The notes under the pieces: generated by a model
What the model was told of the DNA's origin: nothing
Seen by the model: the letters and a program-made list of their open reading frames with translations, nothing else
Databases searched by the model: none
Source: Rhodopseudomonas palustris
Lineage (GTDB): Bacteria > Pseudomonadota > Alphaproteobacteria > Rhizobiales > Xanthobacteraceae
Direction of reading: 5' to 3'
Assembly: GCA_016215605.1 (NCBI GenBank)
Contig: JACRJB010000052.1
Location: forward strand, 211,802 to 275,801
Length of the DNA stretch: 64,000 bases
Translations under genes and position numbers: made by a program
Shown here: positions 47,924 to 55,961 of the stretch, piece by piece
Layout of the letters: every line of letters starts with the position of its first letter
Numbering within the stretch: the stretch's first letter is position 1

Positions 47924-49141
47924 ATGACCACGTCCGCTCCGCCGTCCGCCAAGGCCGAACGATTGCACGCGCTCGACGCGGTGCGCGGCTTCGCACTCTT
48001 GCTCGGCATCTTCTATCACGCCGCGATTTCGTTTCTGCCGTTCGCGCCGCAAATCTGGATCGTCGCCGACAACCATCCGAGCGAGACGCTGTCGATCTTC
48101 GTGTTCGCGTCGCACAGCTTCCGGATGACGACGTTCTTCCTGATCGCCGGTTTCTTCGCGCATCTGAGCTATCACCGGCTCGGCGCTGCCGGTTTCATCC
48201 GCGATCGCGCCCGGCGGATCGCGCTGCCGCTGGTGGTCGGCTGGCCGATCGTCACCCTCGCGTTCGGAGTGATCGTCGCGACGTCGGCATTGGTCGCCAA
48301 TCAAGGCCGTCTGCCGTCTCCGCCGGCGCCATCCGCCGTGGTGTCGCAGCTGTCGTTGGCGCATCTGTGGTTCCTCTACGTCCTGCTCGAGCTCTATGCG
48401 GTGACGCTGCTGCTGCGCGCCGTCATGGCGGCGGTCGACCGGACCGGACGAGTCGAGGCCGGCATCGACCGCATCATGACGACTGTGGCGTCGAGCCGGC
48501 TGGCGCCGTTCGCGCTGGCGCTTCCGGCCGCCGCGGCGCTGCTGGCCGATCCCGATTGGACGACCTGGCCGAACATCCGCACGCCCGAGCATTTGATCAC
48601 CAATCTGCAGGCCTGGGTCGCCTATGGCGTCGCCTTCGGCTTCGGCTTCTTGCTGCACCGGCAGCCGCGGCTGATCTGGAGCCTGCAACCGCGTTGGCCG
48701 TTGAACATGGCGCTCGCGATCGTCTCGATCGCCGCGTGCTTTGGTCTGATGGATGTTTCGTCCGGCGTCGATGCGAACCTGCTCCGCCTCGCCCGCGCGC
48801 TCTGCTACGCGATCGCCGGATGGTCGGCCACCCTCGCCATCATCGGCGCGGCGCTGCGCTTCCTGTCCGGCGCCAGCGCCACGCGACGCTACATCGCCGA
48901 CGCGTCGTACTGGCTGTACATTGTCCACATGCCGATCGTCATCGCCTTGCAGCTCGCGTTGGCAAGGCTGGATTGGCCGTGGCCGGCGAAGTATGCGGCC
49001 ATCGTCTCGATCACGTTGGCCATCGGCTTCGTCAGCTATCAGACGCTGGTGCGCTACGGCCGGATCGGTGCCGTGCTGAATGGCCCGCGAAGCCGGCAGA
49101 AGCAAACGCCGCAGCACGTCGCGCGCGCTGAACCGGTGTGA
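47924..49141 (+). CDS. Acyltransferase 3-family membrane protein (OpgC-like)
   Basis: 405 residues from ATG 47924, with GGAG six bases upstream; frames to 47828 or 47876 are less supported. About ten membrane helices. The N terminus RLHALDAVRGFALLLGIFYHA has the Arg-Gly...His signature of acyltransferase 3 enzymes, followed by HSFRMTTFFLIAGFF and the C-terminal YWLYIVHMPIVI. Relatives add succinyl or acetyl groups to membrane glucans or other extracytoplasmic sugars. Confidence 0.9.
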   Translation: MTTSAPPSAKAERLHALDAVRGFALLLGIFYHAAISFLPFAPQIWIVADNHPSETLSIFVFASHSFRMTTFFLIAGFFAHLSYHRLGAAGFIRDRARRIALPLVVGWPIVTLAFGVIVATSALVANQGRLPSPPAPSAVVSQLSLAHLWFLYVLLELYAVTLLLRAVMAAVDRTGRVEAGIDRIMTTVASSRLAPFALALPAAAALLADPDWTTWPNIRTPEHLITNLQAWVAYGVAFGFGFLLHRQPRLIWSLQPRWPLNMALAIVSIAACFGLMDVSSGVDANLLRLARALCYAIAGWSATLAIIGAALRFLSGASATRRYIADASYWLYIVHMPIVIALQLALARLDWPWPAKYAAIVSITLAIGFVSYQTLVRYGRIGAVLNGPRSRQKQTPQHVARAEPV

Positions 49142-49222
49142 CGGGCGCCACCTCCGCAAAGCCGCGACCGCGCGCCGCCGGCCCATCCCCCAGAACTCTG
49201 CCCCATTCGTGCCGGTACCGGG

Positions 49223-49250
49223 TTGACGACCGGGCCGCCGGCGTTTATCC
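49223..49250 (+). promoter_or_regulatory. Predicted sigma70-type promoter of the arsR-like gene
   Basis: TTGACG at 49223-49228 and TTATCC at 49245-49250, 16-base spacing. The start codon is 29 bases beyond the -10 box. The operator palindrome overlaps the -10 region and the start site. Confidence 0.5.
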
Positions 49251-49280
49251 ATCAATCCATCAATCGATGGAATGATGGAT
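49247..49280. promoter_or_regulatory. ArsR/SmtB-type operator palindrome
   Basis: Left arm ATCCATCAATCCAT (49247-49260) and right arm ATGGAATGATGGAT (49267-49280) are inverted with 13 of 14 bases matching, around a six-base centre. It ends within the ATG at 49279. Position and AT-rich palindromic form match operators of autorepressed ArsR/SmtB regulators. Confidence 0.75.
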
Positions 49281-49659
49281 GAAGCCCGGCACCAAATGCC
49301 CGGAGACGGATCGGCACGAGCACCCGCCTCGCGCCTTCCCCGATCTGCCGCGGCGCGCCGAGACCGAGACCGCGGCGCAGATGTTCGAAGCCCTCGGCGA
49401 CCCCGCCCGGCTCCGGCTGCTGTTCCGGCTGACTCACGACGAGATCTGCGTCTCGGAGCTGGCGGACCTCGACGGCGAACAACTGACCACCGTCTCGGGC
49501 CGCCTGAAATCGCTGTACGCCGCGCGCCTGGTCAAGCGCCGGCGCCAGGGCAAGCACGTCTACTACTCGATTGCCGACGACCACGTCCTGCAGATGATCA
49601 ACGGCGCGATCGCTCACGCCGCGGAGCGACCGCACGGGCCCCACGATACCGACGACTGA
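49279..49659 (+). CDS. ArsR/SmtB-family metal-responsive repressor
   Basis: 126 residues. Winged HTH: FEALGDPARLRLLFRL, the recognition region CVSELADLDGEQLTTVSGRLKSL, and the wing LVKRRRQGKHVYYSI. The N-terminal tail has Cys and His residues (KCPETDRHEH), and HVLQMINGAIAHAAERPHGPHD in the C-terminal helix supplies His at alpha5 metal-site positions as in SmtB/CzrA zinc sensors. The next gene encodes a His-rich protein, supporting zinc or nickel/cobalt sensing. It is likely autoregulated through the palindrome overlapping its start. Confidence 0.93.
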   Translation: MKPGTKCPETDRHEHPPRAFPDLPRRAETETAAQMFEALGDPARLRLLFRLTHDEICVSELADLDGEQLTTVSGRLKSLYAARLVKRRRQGKHVYYSIADDHVLQMINGAIAHAAERPHGPHDTDD

Positions 49660-49672
49660 CGGAGAACCCACA

Positions 49673-50014
49673 ATGACGACCTGCAACCAAAGCCACCACG
49701 CCCACCACGACCATCAGCACGGCCCGGCCTGCGGCCACACCGCCGTCAAGCACGAGGGCCACGTCGACTATCTGCACGACGGCCATCTGCACCACATGCA
49801 CGGCGATCACGTCGACGAGCACGTCATCGCCGTCAGCAGCACCAATCCGGTCAAATGCACGCCGGAGACCGCCTGCGCCGGCCACACCCACGGCCCCGGC
49901 TGCGGCCACGAAGCGGTGCCGCACGGCGACCACGTCGACTATCTGGTGAACGGCCGCCTGCATCATCCGCACAGCGGCCATTGCGACGATCACGGCCCGA
50001 TCGAGCTCGCCTGA
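49673..50014 (+). CDS. His-rich duplicated metal-binding protein
   Basis: 113 residues with 26 His and 6 Cys. Two tandem units: residues 16-50 (HGPACGHTAVKHEGHVDYL) and 73-107 (HGPGCGHEAVPHGDHVDYL). Each unit has a Cys, a GHVDYL-like core and an HLHH or RLHH segment. No signal peptide or membrane helix, so it is cytoplasmic. GGAG precedes the ATG; the gene starts 13 bases after arsR-like stop and so is expressed with it. Likely a metal storage or chaperone protein; zinc is the best guess. Confidence 0.85.
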   Translation: MTTCNQSHHAHHDHQHGPACGHTAVKHEGHVDYLHDGHLHHMHGDHVDEHVIAVSSTNPVKCTPETACAGHTHGPGCGHEAVPHGDHVDYLVNGRLHHPHSGHCDDHGPIELA

Positions 50015-50056
50015 TCCGCCGCACCTCCGTGCCGGACACGTTCCGGCACGGTTTGA

Positions 50057-50830
50057 TTACCAACTGATCACATAGCTGCCGGTGTAAGGACCGCCTCCGG
50101 GCAGCACGTTCTTGGTGCCGGTGAGCTGCTGCAGTGCCGGAATGTTCGCCGTCGTCTTGGTGCCGGAGCCGCTCCAGCCGATGCCGTCGAACCGGACGTC
50201 GAACACGTTGGTGGTCTGCACCAGATTGGGGTCGTCGATCCCGGAGATCGTCATCCGCCCCTGCTGCGCGGCCTCGAGTTCGGCCTCGTACCCGGCGATG
50301 ACGTTCTTCCAGCCGTCGCTTTCCGGCAGCGATCCGCTGGCGAGGCCATCCTTCATCCGCGCGATCGCATCCGGATAGCTGTCGATCACGGTCTTGACGT
50401 GGCTGGCGAGCGCGTCGTCCAGCGTCTTCGGCTGGAAATCGTACAGGCTCTGCAGGCCTTCGACGACATGATAGATGTTCTGCTCGGCGGCGCTCAGCTT
50501 CGACGGATCGAAGTCCTTCGGCGGCGGCAAGGTCGCGATCTTGCCGTCACGCACCAGCGCGCGGACCTGATCGTCGACGACGCCACGCGCCGCATTGGCG
50601 AAGGTCGGCGACTGCGCCATGGCCTTGATCAGCGCCTCGGGCCCGCTGCCCTGCGACAGCGTGCCCTTCGCCGAATAGGTCGTCAGCGTGGAAGACGAGC
50701 CGGCCTTGCCGCCGAAGACGTCCGCGGCGGCGGTTCGATCCGGGCGGCCCGGCGACGACGTGCTACGCGATAGAATCCGCAGCGCGGCGAGATCGGATTG
50801 AGCTGAGACGGCGCTCCCAATTCGCATCAT
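50057..50830 (-). CDS. Hypothetical protein, unrecognised
   Basis: 257 residues. AGAGG upstream of the ATG supports the start. No signal peptide and no membrane helix. The N-terminal 60 residues are low complexity (Ser, Ala, Gly, Thr). The middle is helical, with ALIKAMAQSPTFANAARGVV and LVRDGKIATLPPPKDFDPSKLSAAEQ. The C terminus is Gly/Thr-rich and probably beta. The Ser/Ala-rich N terminus without a cleavable signal recalls some secreted or flagellar-export substrates, but this is a loose impression. Confidence 0.6.
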   Translation of the reverse strand: MMRIGSAVSAQSDLAALRILSRSTSSPGRPDRTAAADVFGGKAGSSSTLTTYSAKGTLSQGSGPEALIKAMAQSPTFANAARGVVDDQVRALVRDGKIATLPPPKDFDPSKLSAAEQNIYHVVEGLQSLYDFQPKTLDDALASHVKTVIDSYPDAIARMKDGLASGSLPESDGWKNVIAGYEAELEAAQQGRMTISGIDDPNLVQTTNVFDVRFDGIGWSGSGTKTTANIPALQQLTGTKNVLPGGGPYTGSYVISW

Positions 50831-50926
50831 CGACCTCTTTCACATTCTGGTGCAGTGTGGCGCCGGCGGGATTAACGCGATGCTAAGGTTCTTTGGTTGT
50901 TTCCGATTTTTTCTTCAGGAATTGGC

Positions 50927-51337
50927 ATGAAGATACCACTTGTTGATAGTTTTAAGCCGTTGCGCCGGACGGCGGCCATCGCCGCGCTGCTGCTGATCGC
51001 CATCGCCACCCCGTCGCGCGCCGAGGACAGCGCCGAGACTCTGCGCCTCGCGCCCGGTGAAGCCGCGAGCTTCGCCATCAAGGAAAACCCCTCGACCGGC
51101 TATCGTTGGCATCTCGATCCGACTGAAAGCCGCAATCTCGATCTGGTCGACATCTCCGACGCCGGTTTCACCGATGCCGGCGGCAAGCCGCTGATCGGCG
51201 CGCCCGGTCAGCGGCATTTCCGCGTCACCGCCCGCAAGGCGGGCACCGCGAGCATCGTGCTCGACTATCTGCGCGACTGGGAGAACGTGCCGCCGGCGAG
51301 CCGCCACACCGTGACGGTCGAGATCGCGCCGCGATGA
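50927..51337 (+). CDS. Chagasin-like I42-family cysteine protease inhibitor, exported
   Basis: 136 residues from ATG 50927 with AGGA upstream. A signal peptide, RRTAAIAALLLIAIATPSRA, ends near residue 32. The inhibitor loop NPSTGYRW is the I42 hallmark, followed by the conserved GAPGQRHFRVTARKAGTASI and LDYLRDWE. Members block papain-like proteases. It would act in the periplasm. No protease gene adjoins it. Confidence 0.88.
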   Translation: MKIPLVDSFKPLRRTAAIAALLLIAIATPSRAEDSAETLRLAPGEAASFAIKENPSTGYRWHLDPTESRNLDLVDISDAGFTDAGGKPLIGAPGQRHFRVTARKAGTASIVLDYLRDWENVPPASRHTVTVEIAPR

Positions 51338-51440
51338 TTTGATCCTCACATCCCCCGGCATCCACGAAGCCGCAAGCAAGACCGTGGATGGCAGGGACAA
51401 GCCCGGCCATGGCGGACTTCCTGCAAGCGCCTGCGCGGCG

Positions 51441-51920
51441 TCAATCCTGCCCGGTGCGGATGAACTCGCCGACCGCCGGATCACGCCGCAGCTCCGCGAG
51501 ATCGTCCGCTCCCGGCAGTTGCGGCTTGTCGCGCGCGGCGTTGACGACGCAGAGGAAGCCGAGACAATCGCCGCTATCCGCGCGAAACTGGTGCCACGAC
51601 ATTGGCGGGATGAAGACGAGATCGCCGGCCGCGACCGCATCGATGCGCGTGCCGACCAGGCAATGCCCCTTGCCGCGATGGATCATCACCGCATGCACAT
51701 GCGCATGCCGCTCCAGTGTCGAGTAGCCGCCCTCGTCCACTTCGAAGTAGCGCCACTCGCAGGCGAGGTTCGGATCGGCGAACAGCACCTGCCGCGTCAC
51801 GTCGCAGAACGGCGCGTCGCCGGTCTGCTTGTACTGCATCGGTTCGACGCCGTCCCAGCGTCCCGGCGTCGTCTGTTTCCGCACGCCGGGCTGCTCGCCC
51901 TTGATCTCGTCATTGGCCAT
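51441..51920 (-). CDS. Cupin-domain protein paired with RuBisCO-like protein
   Basis: 159 residues from ATG 51920. Single cupin barrel with metal ligands in ERHAHVHAVMIHRGKGHCLVG (motif 1) and the His in PPMSWHQFRA (motif 2). The start overlaps the RuBisCO-like gene's end by 11 bases, so they are coupled. In Rhodospirillum rubrum a cupin removes the methylthio group in the MTA-isoprenoid shunt after a RuBisCO-like isomerase; the same pairing suggests that role here. Confidence 0.85.
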   Translation of the reverse strand: MANDEIKGEQPGVRKQTTPGRWDGVEPMQYKQTGDAPFCDVTRQVLFADPNLACEWRYFEVDEGGYSTLERHAHVHAVMIHRGKGHCLVGTRIDAVAAGDLVFIPPMSWHQFRADSGDCLGFLCVVNAARDKPQLPGADDLAELRRDPAVGEFIRTGQD

Positions 51921-53013
51921 GGGCTGCGACCTCCGCAACGAACTGCGCCGCCTGCTCCGTGAGACGCTCGCGCGCGGCGAGCAGGCTGCCGCCGATCAGC
52001 AGCATCACGTCGGCGCCGTAGAATGACAACAGCTCGGGGACGCGATCGATCGCGATGCCGCCCGCCGGCACCGGCAGGCACGGCTTCAGCCCGCCCCAGG
52101 GCTCACGCGCCGCCGCCGCGAGGGCGCGGCACGTATCCGGCGTGTAGGCGAACCGCCCGCCATGATGCGGAAACACCGTGGCGTCGGCGCCGAACAGCCG
52201 GAACAGTTTGCCGAGCAGCAGCGGCGGCGCGATCGTCGTCGCGCCGGACATCGCCGGATGCGCCAGCACCACCAGCCCCTCCGCCTCGCGCACTAGCGCG
52301 TGGAAATTCGACAGCCCCACGATCATCGGCATCATCATCAGCGCAGCAATGCCCTCACCCCGAATGAGATCGAGCTGGCGACGCATGGTATCGAGCGAGC
52401 CGGTGACGTGCGGCGCATACAGCGTGCGCCGTCCGCTCGACTCATTGGCGGCCCGCACCGCGCGGCCGACCGCGGCGATCCGCGCCGCGAACGGACTGTA
52501 GGCCTGATCGGCGATGCCGTGATCGTCCTTGATCAAATCGACGCCGCCCTCGGCCAGCCGCCGCGCAATCAAAGCCAGCGCCTCGGGCGACAGTCCCTGC
52601 GGCTTCAGCGCCGAGGCCGTCAGCGCCCGCCCCTGCACGCCGGTCAGCGCGCGGACGCCGCCAAGGCCGAGCTTCGGACCGCCGAACGCGTCGAGATAGG
52701 ACGGCGGCAGTTCGACATCGACCAGCGCGACGTCGGGCTGGATCGACGCATTGCCGAACAGCATGTTGAGCAATTGCCCGGGCTCGGCCGGCGCGGTCGC
52801 CGCCGCCAGCGCGATCCGCACCGCGTAGCGGCCGTCCGCAATCTGATCGATCCGCGCCACCCGGCCGAGCACGGCGTTGCGCACCCAGGGATCGCTGATC
52901 GCATCGAGCGGGCATTCGACGCTCTGCTCGATCGCCAGCCCCTGCGCGCGGTCGGCGATCCGCGCGGGTTCGCTGCTCGGATGATAGGTCGCGATGATTC
53001 GGTCGTTGGCCAT
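51910..53013 (-). CDS. RuBisCO-like protein (form IV)
   Basis: 367 residues from ATG 53013; the frame to 53070 is less likely. The barrel motif GGVDLIKDDHGIAD holds Lys162, Asp163 and Asp164 but has His165 where true RuBisCO has Glu, so the metal site is not that of CO2 fixation. The loop KPQGLSPEALA is also conserved, as is LAHPAMSG. RuBisCO loop 6 residues (GTVVGKLEG) are not present. The cupin partner suggests the 5-methylthioribulose-phosphate isomerase type seen in R. rubrum. Not a CO2-fixing enzyme. Confidence 0.9.
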   Translation of the reverse strand: MANDRIIATYHPSSEPARIADRAQGLAIEQSVECPLDAISDPWVRNAVLGRVARIDQIADGRYAVRIALAAATAPAEPGQLLNMLFGNASIQPDVALVDVELPPSYLDAFGGPKLGLGGVRALTGVQGRALTASALKPQGLSPEALALIARRLAEGGVDLIKDDHGIADQAYSPFAARIAAVGRAVRAANESSGRRTLYAPHVTGSLDTMRRQLDLIRGEGIAALMMMPMIVGLSNFHALVREAEGLVVLAHPAMSGATTIAPPLLLGKLFRLFGADATVFPHHGGRFAYTPDTCRALAAAAREPWGGLKPCLPVPAGGIAIDRVPELLSFYGADVMLLIGGSLLAARERLTEQAAQFVAEVAAHGQ

Positions 53014-53086
53014 CCGCTGCCGTCCCGCCGCGCCCCGTTGGCGCGACGGCCTCTGTAGCACAGCCGTCATGACAGCGCGGCGATGG

Positions 53087-54304
53087 CTATTCCAGCCGCT
53101 CGACCTTCCGCAGCGTCGGAAACAGCCGCATCCACAGCAGCGCGACCAGCACGGTTCCGACGCCGCCGAGCACCGCCGCCGGCATCGCCCCGAACAGCGC
53201 CGCGGTGACGCCGCTCTCGAACTGGCCGAGCTGGTTGGAGGCGTTGATGAACAGGAAGTTCACCGCGCCGACCCGGCCGCGCATGTTGTCCGGGGTGGCG
53301 AGCTGCACCAGCGAGAACCGGATCACCACGCTGACGGTATCGGCAGCGCCCATGATCACCAGCGCCGCCACCGACAGCCACAGCCACCACGACAGCGCGA
53401 ACACGATGGTGGCGACGCCGAACACGATGACCGCCTGGAACATCCGTAGCCCGACCCGGCGTTCGATCGACCAGCGCGCCAGCACGATGGTCATCGCCAG
53501 CGCGCCGATCGCCGGCGCGGCGCGCAGCAGGCCGAGGCCCCACGGCCCGGTGTGCAGGATGTCGCGGGCATAGATCGGCAGCAGCGCGGTCGCGCCGCCG
53601 AGCAGCACCGCGAACAGATCGAGCGAGATGGTGCCGAGGATCGCCGGATTGGAACGGACGAAGCGCAGGCCGGAATACAGATCGTCGATCTCGCTCGACG
53701 GCTCCACCGCCACCGGCCGCGTCACCGCCACCAGCGGCATCAGCACGCTGCCCGCGAGCCAGAACGCCGCCATCATCACATAGGGCAAGCCGGGCGCGAA
53801 CGCGTAGGCGAAGCCGCCGAGCGCCGGCCCGGTGATCATCGCCAGCTGGGCGAAGCCGGTCGAAGTCGCGGTCGCCCGCTGCAGCGTCCCGTCCGGCACC
53901 ACCGATGGCAGCAGCGCCGCCATCGCCGGGCTTTCGAACGAGGTGGCGATGCCGACCACGGTCATCGCGATGAAGATCTGCGAGACCGTCAGCCAGCCGC
54001 CATAGGTGCCGGCGGCGAGAAACACCGCGGTCAGCCCCTCGGCGATCTGGCAGAGCTGCACCACCCGCTTGCGGTCGAAGCGGTCGACGGCGTGGCCGGC
54101 GACGAACACCAGCAGCGCGGTCGGGATGAACTGCACCAGCCCGATCATGCCGAGTGCGAACGCGCTCGAGGTCATGTCGTAGACCTGCCAGCCCACCGCC
54201 ACCGCCCCGATCTGGCTGGCGAAGCGCGACAGCGTCCGCGCGCCGAGATAGATCGCGAAGCCGCGCTGGCGCAGCAGCGAGCCGGAAGCGGCGGATGCGG
54301 TCAT
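53087..54304 (-). CDS. MFS transporter, EntS/DHA3-like
   Basis: 405 residues from ATG 54304. About twelve membrane helices. FVAGHAVDRFDRKRVVQ is motif A; NMRGRVGAVNFLFI lies in the C-terminal half, as in EntS-type exporters. No siderophore or biosynthetic genes adjoin it, so substrate is unknown. It lies 73 bases upstream (in the minus direction) of the RuBisCO-like gene's start but the two are not clearly linked. Confidence 0.88.
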   Translation of the reverse strand: MTASAASGSLLRQRGFAIYLGARTLSRFASQIGAVAVGWQVYDMTSSAFALGMIGLVQFIPTALLVFVAGHAVDRFDRKRVVQLCQIAEGLTAVFLAAGTYGGWLTVSQIFIAMTVVGIATSFESPAMAALLPSVVPDGTLQRATATSTGFAQLAMITGPALGGFAYAFAPGLPYVMMAAFWLAGSVLMPLVAVTRPVAVEPSSEIDDLYSGLRFVRSNPAILGTISLDLFAVLLGGATALLPIYARDILHTGPWGLGLLRAAPAIGALAMTIVLARWSIERRVGLRMFQAVIVFGVATIVFALSWWLWLSVAALVIMGAADTVSVVIRFSLVQLATPDNMRGRVGAVNFLFINASNQLGQFESGVTAALFGAMPAAVLGGVGTVLVALLWMRLFPTLRKVERLE

Positions 54305-54468
54305 CGGAGTTGGGACGCAGACGCCGGCGGGCGCCTCGAACTGACGGTCATTTGCGAAGGGATGGCCCGCAGCGCGCCGGCGGTCAACCGGCGCGGCTGC
54401 ACGCCAGCCTTGTCCGGAAGGCGCAATTGCTCCGCGCCGTCGCATCGGCATAATGCCGCGGGGGACTG

Positions 54469-55719
54469 ATGCTGCAACTGCAATCCGGTTTTGGAATTTT
54501 CGCACTGCTGATGCTCGCCTGGGCGTTCGGCGAACATCGTGACCGCGTCTCGCTGCGGCAGATCGCGGTCGGGCTGGCGGTGACGCTGGCCACCGCGGCG
54601 CTGATGCTGAAGCTGCCGGGCGCCGCGCACGCGTTCGGCGTGATCAACGACGCCGTCGGGGTGATCGGCGCGGCGACCCGCGCCGGCACCTCGTTCGCGT
54701 TCGGCTATCTCGGCGGCGGCGCGGCGCCGTTCGACATCAAGGCGCCGGGCGCGGATTTCATCCTCGCCTTCCAGGCGCTGCCGGTGGTGCTGGTGATGAG
54801 CGTGCTCACCACGCTCTTGTTCTACTGGAAGATCCTGCCGCCGATCGTGCACGGCATGTCGTGGATTTTGGAGCGCACGCTCGGCGTCGGCGGTGCGGTC
54901 GGATTGTCGACCGCCGCCAATGTGTTTCTCGGCATGGTCGAGGCGCCGCTGTTCATCCGGCCGTATCTGGCGCAGCTCACCCGCAGCGAATTGTTTCTGG
55001 TGATGACCGGCGGCATGGCCGGCATCGCCGGCACCGTGCTGGTGCTGTACGCCACCCTGCTCGCGCCGCATCTGCCCGACGCCGCCGCGCATTTCGTCAT
55101 CGCCTCGGTGCTGGGCGCGCCGTCGGCGATCCTGGTCAGTCTGATCATGGTGCCGGAGACCGAGCCGCGCGCCACCGGCGGCGCGCTCGCCGATCCGGAG
55201 CGGATCGCGGTCAGCAGCATGGACGCCGTGGTCAAAGGCACCGCCGCCGGACTCGAACTGCTGCTCAACATCGTCGCGATGCTGATCGTGCTGGTGGCGC
55301 TGGTGTATCTCGCCAACGCTGTGCTCGGGCTGTTGCCGAATATCGGCGGCGCGCCGATCTCGCTGCAGCGGATGCTCGGCTATGCGATGGCCCCGGTGTG
55401 CTGGCTGCTCGGCCTGCCGTGGCCGCAGGCGGCCACCGCCGGCTCGCTGATGGGCATCAAGACCATGCTCAACGAACTGATCGCCTATGTCGAACTGTCG
55501 AAGCTGCCGGAGGGCGCACTCGATCCGCGCTCGCGGCTGATCATGCTGTATGCGATGTGCGGCTTCGCCAATTTCGGCAGCCTCGGCATCATGCTCGGCG
55601 GCCTCACCGCGATGGCGCCGGAGCGTCGCGAAGAGATCGCCTCGCTCGGGCTGAAATCGATCGTCTCCGGCACGCTCACCACCTGCCTGATGGGCGCGGT
55701 GGTCGGCGTGCTGACGTAG
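54469..55719 (+). CDS. NupC-family concentrative nucleoside transporter
   Basis: 416 residues. Nucleoside-binding gate motifs: LGMVEAPLFIRPYLA with the G-x-x-E-x-P-L core, and GIKTMLNELIAY near residue 330. The C-terminal ALCGFANFGSLGI-type stretch reads AMCGFANFGSLGIMLGG. Proton- or sodium-coupled nucleoside import is the known role. It is divergent from the MFS gene. Confidence 0.93.
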   Translation: MLQLQSGFGIFALLMLAWAFGEHRDRVSLRQIAVGLAVTLATAALMLKLPGAAHAFGVINDAVGVIGAATRAGTSFAFGYLGGGAAPFDIKAPGADFILAFQALPVVLVMSVLTTLLFYWKILPPIVHGMSWILERTLGVGGAVGLSTAANVFLGMVEAPLFIRPYLAQLTRSELFLVMTGGMAGIAGTVLVLYATLLAPHLPDAAAHFVIASVLGAPSAILVSLIMVPETEPRATGGALADPERIAVSSMDAVVKGTAAGLELLLNIVAMLIVLVALVYLANAVLGLLPNIGGAPISLQRMLGYAMAPVCWLLGLPWPQAATAGSLMGIKTMLNELIAYVELSKLPEGALDPRSRLIMLYAMCGFANFGSLGIMLGGLTAMAPERREEIASLGLKSIVSGTLTTCLMGAVVGVLT

Positions 55720-55805
55720 CGCCGCTCGGTCGCTGCGGCGACTAGAGCCGCTCTGCTTTTCTTGAAATCAGAGCTGAATATCAGTAACTTCCGCCACATG
55801 CACAA

Positions 55806-55911
55806 CCTCATGGTGAGGAGGCGCGCAGCGCCGTCTCGAACCATGGGCCACAGAGAATGCGCTTCCCCATCCTTCGAGACGCCCGGCTTCGCCGGGCTCC
55901 TCAGGATGAGG
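55806..55911. repeat. Family D inverted repeat, copy 2
   Basis: CCTCATGGTGAGGAGGCGCG and GGGCTCCTCAGGATGAGG ends with GTCTCGAA/TTCGAGAC inside. Between nupC and the GGDEF-EAL gene. Confidence 0.88.
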
Positions 55912-55961
55912 ATTCAGTGCCTGCGGAATGGTCGATCGTTTCAATCAAGCGATGAAGCGCT

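Noticed and set aside
51910..53013. CO2-fixing RuBisCO large subunit
   Set aside because: Missing loop 6 signature and Glu of KDDE; too short (367 residues against about 450-475).
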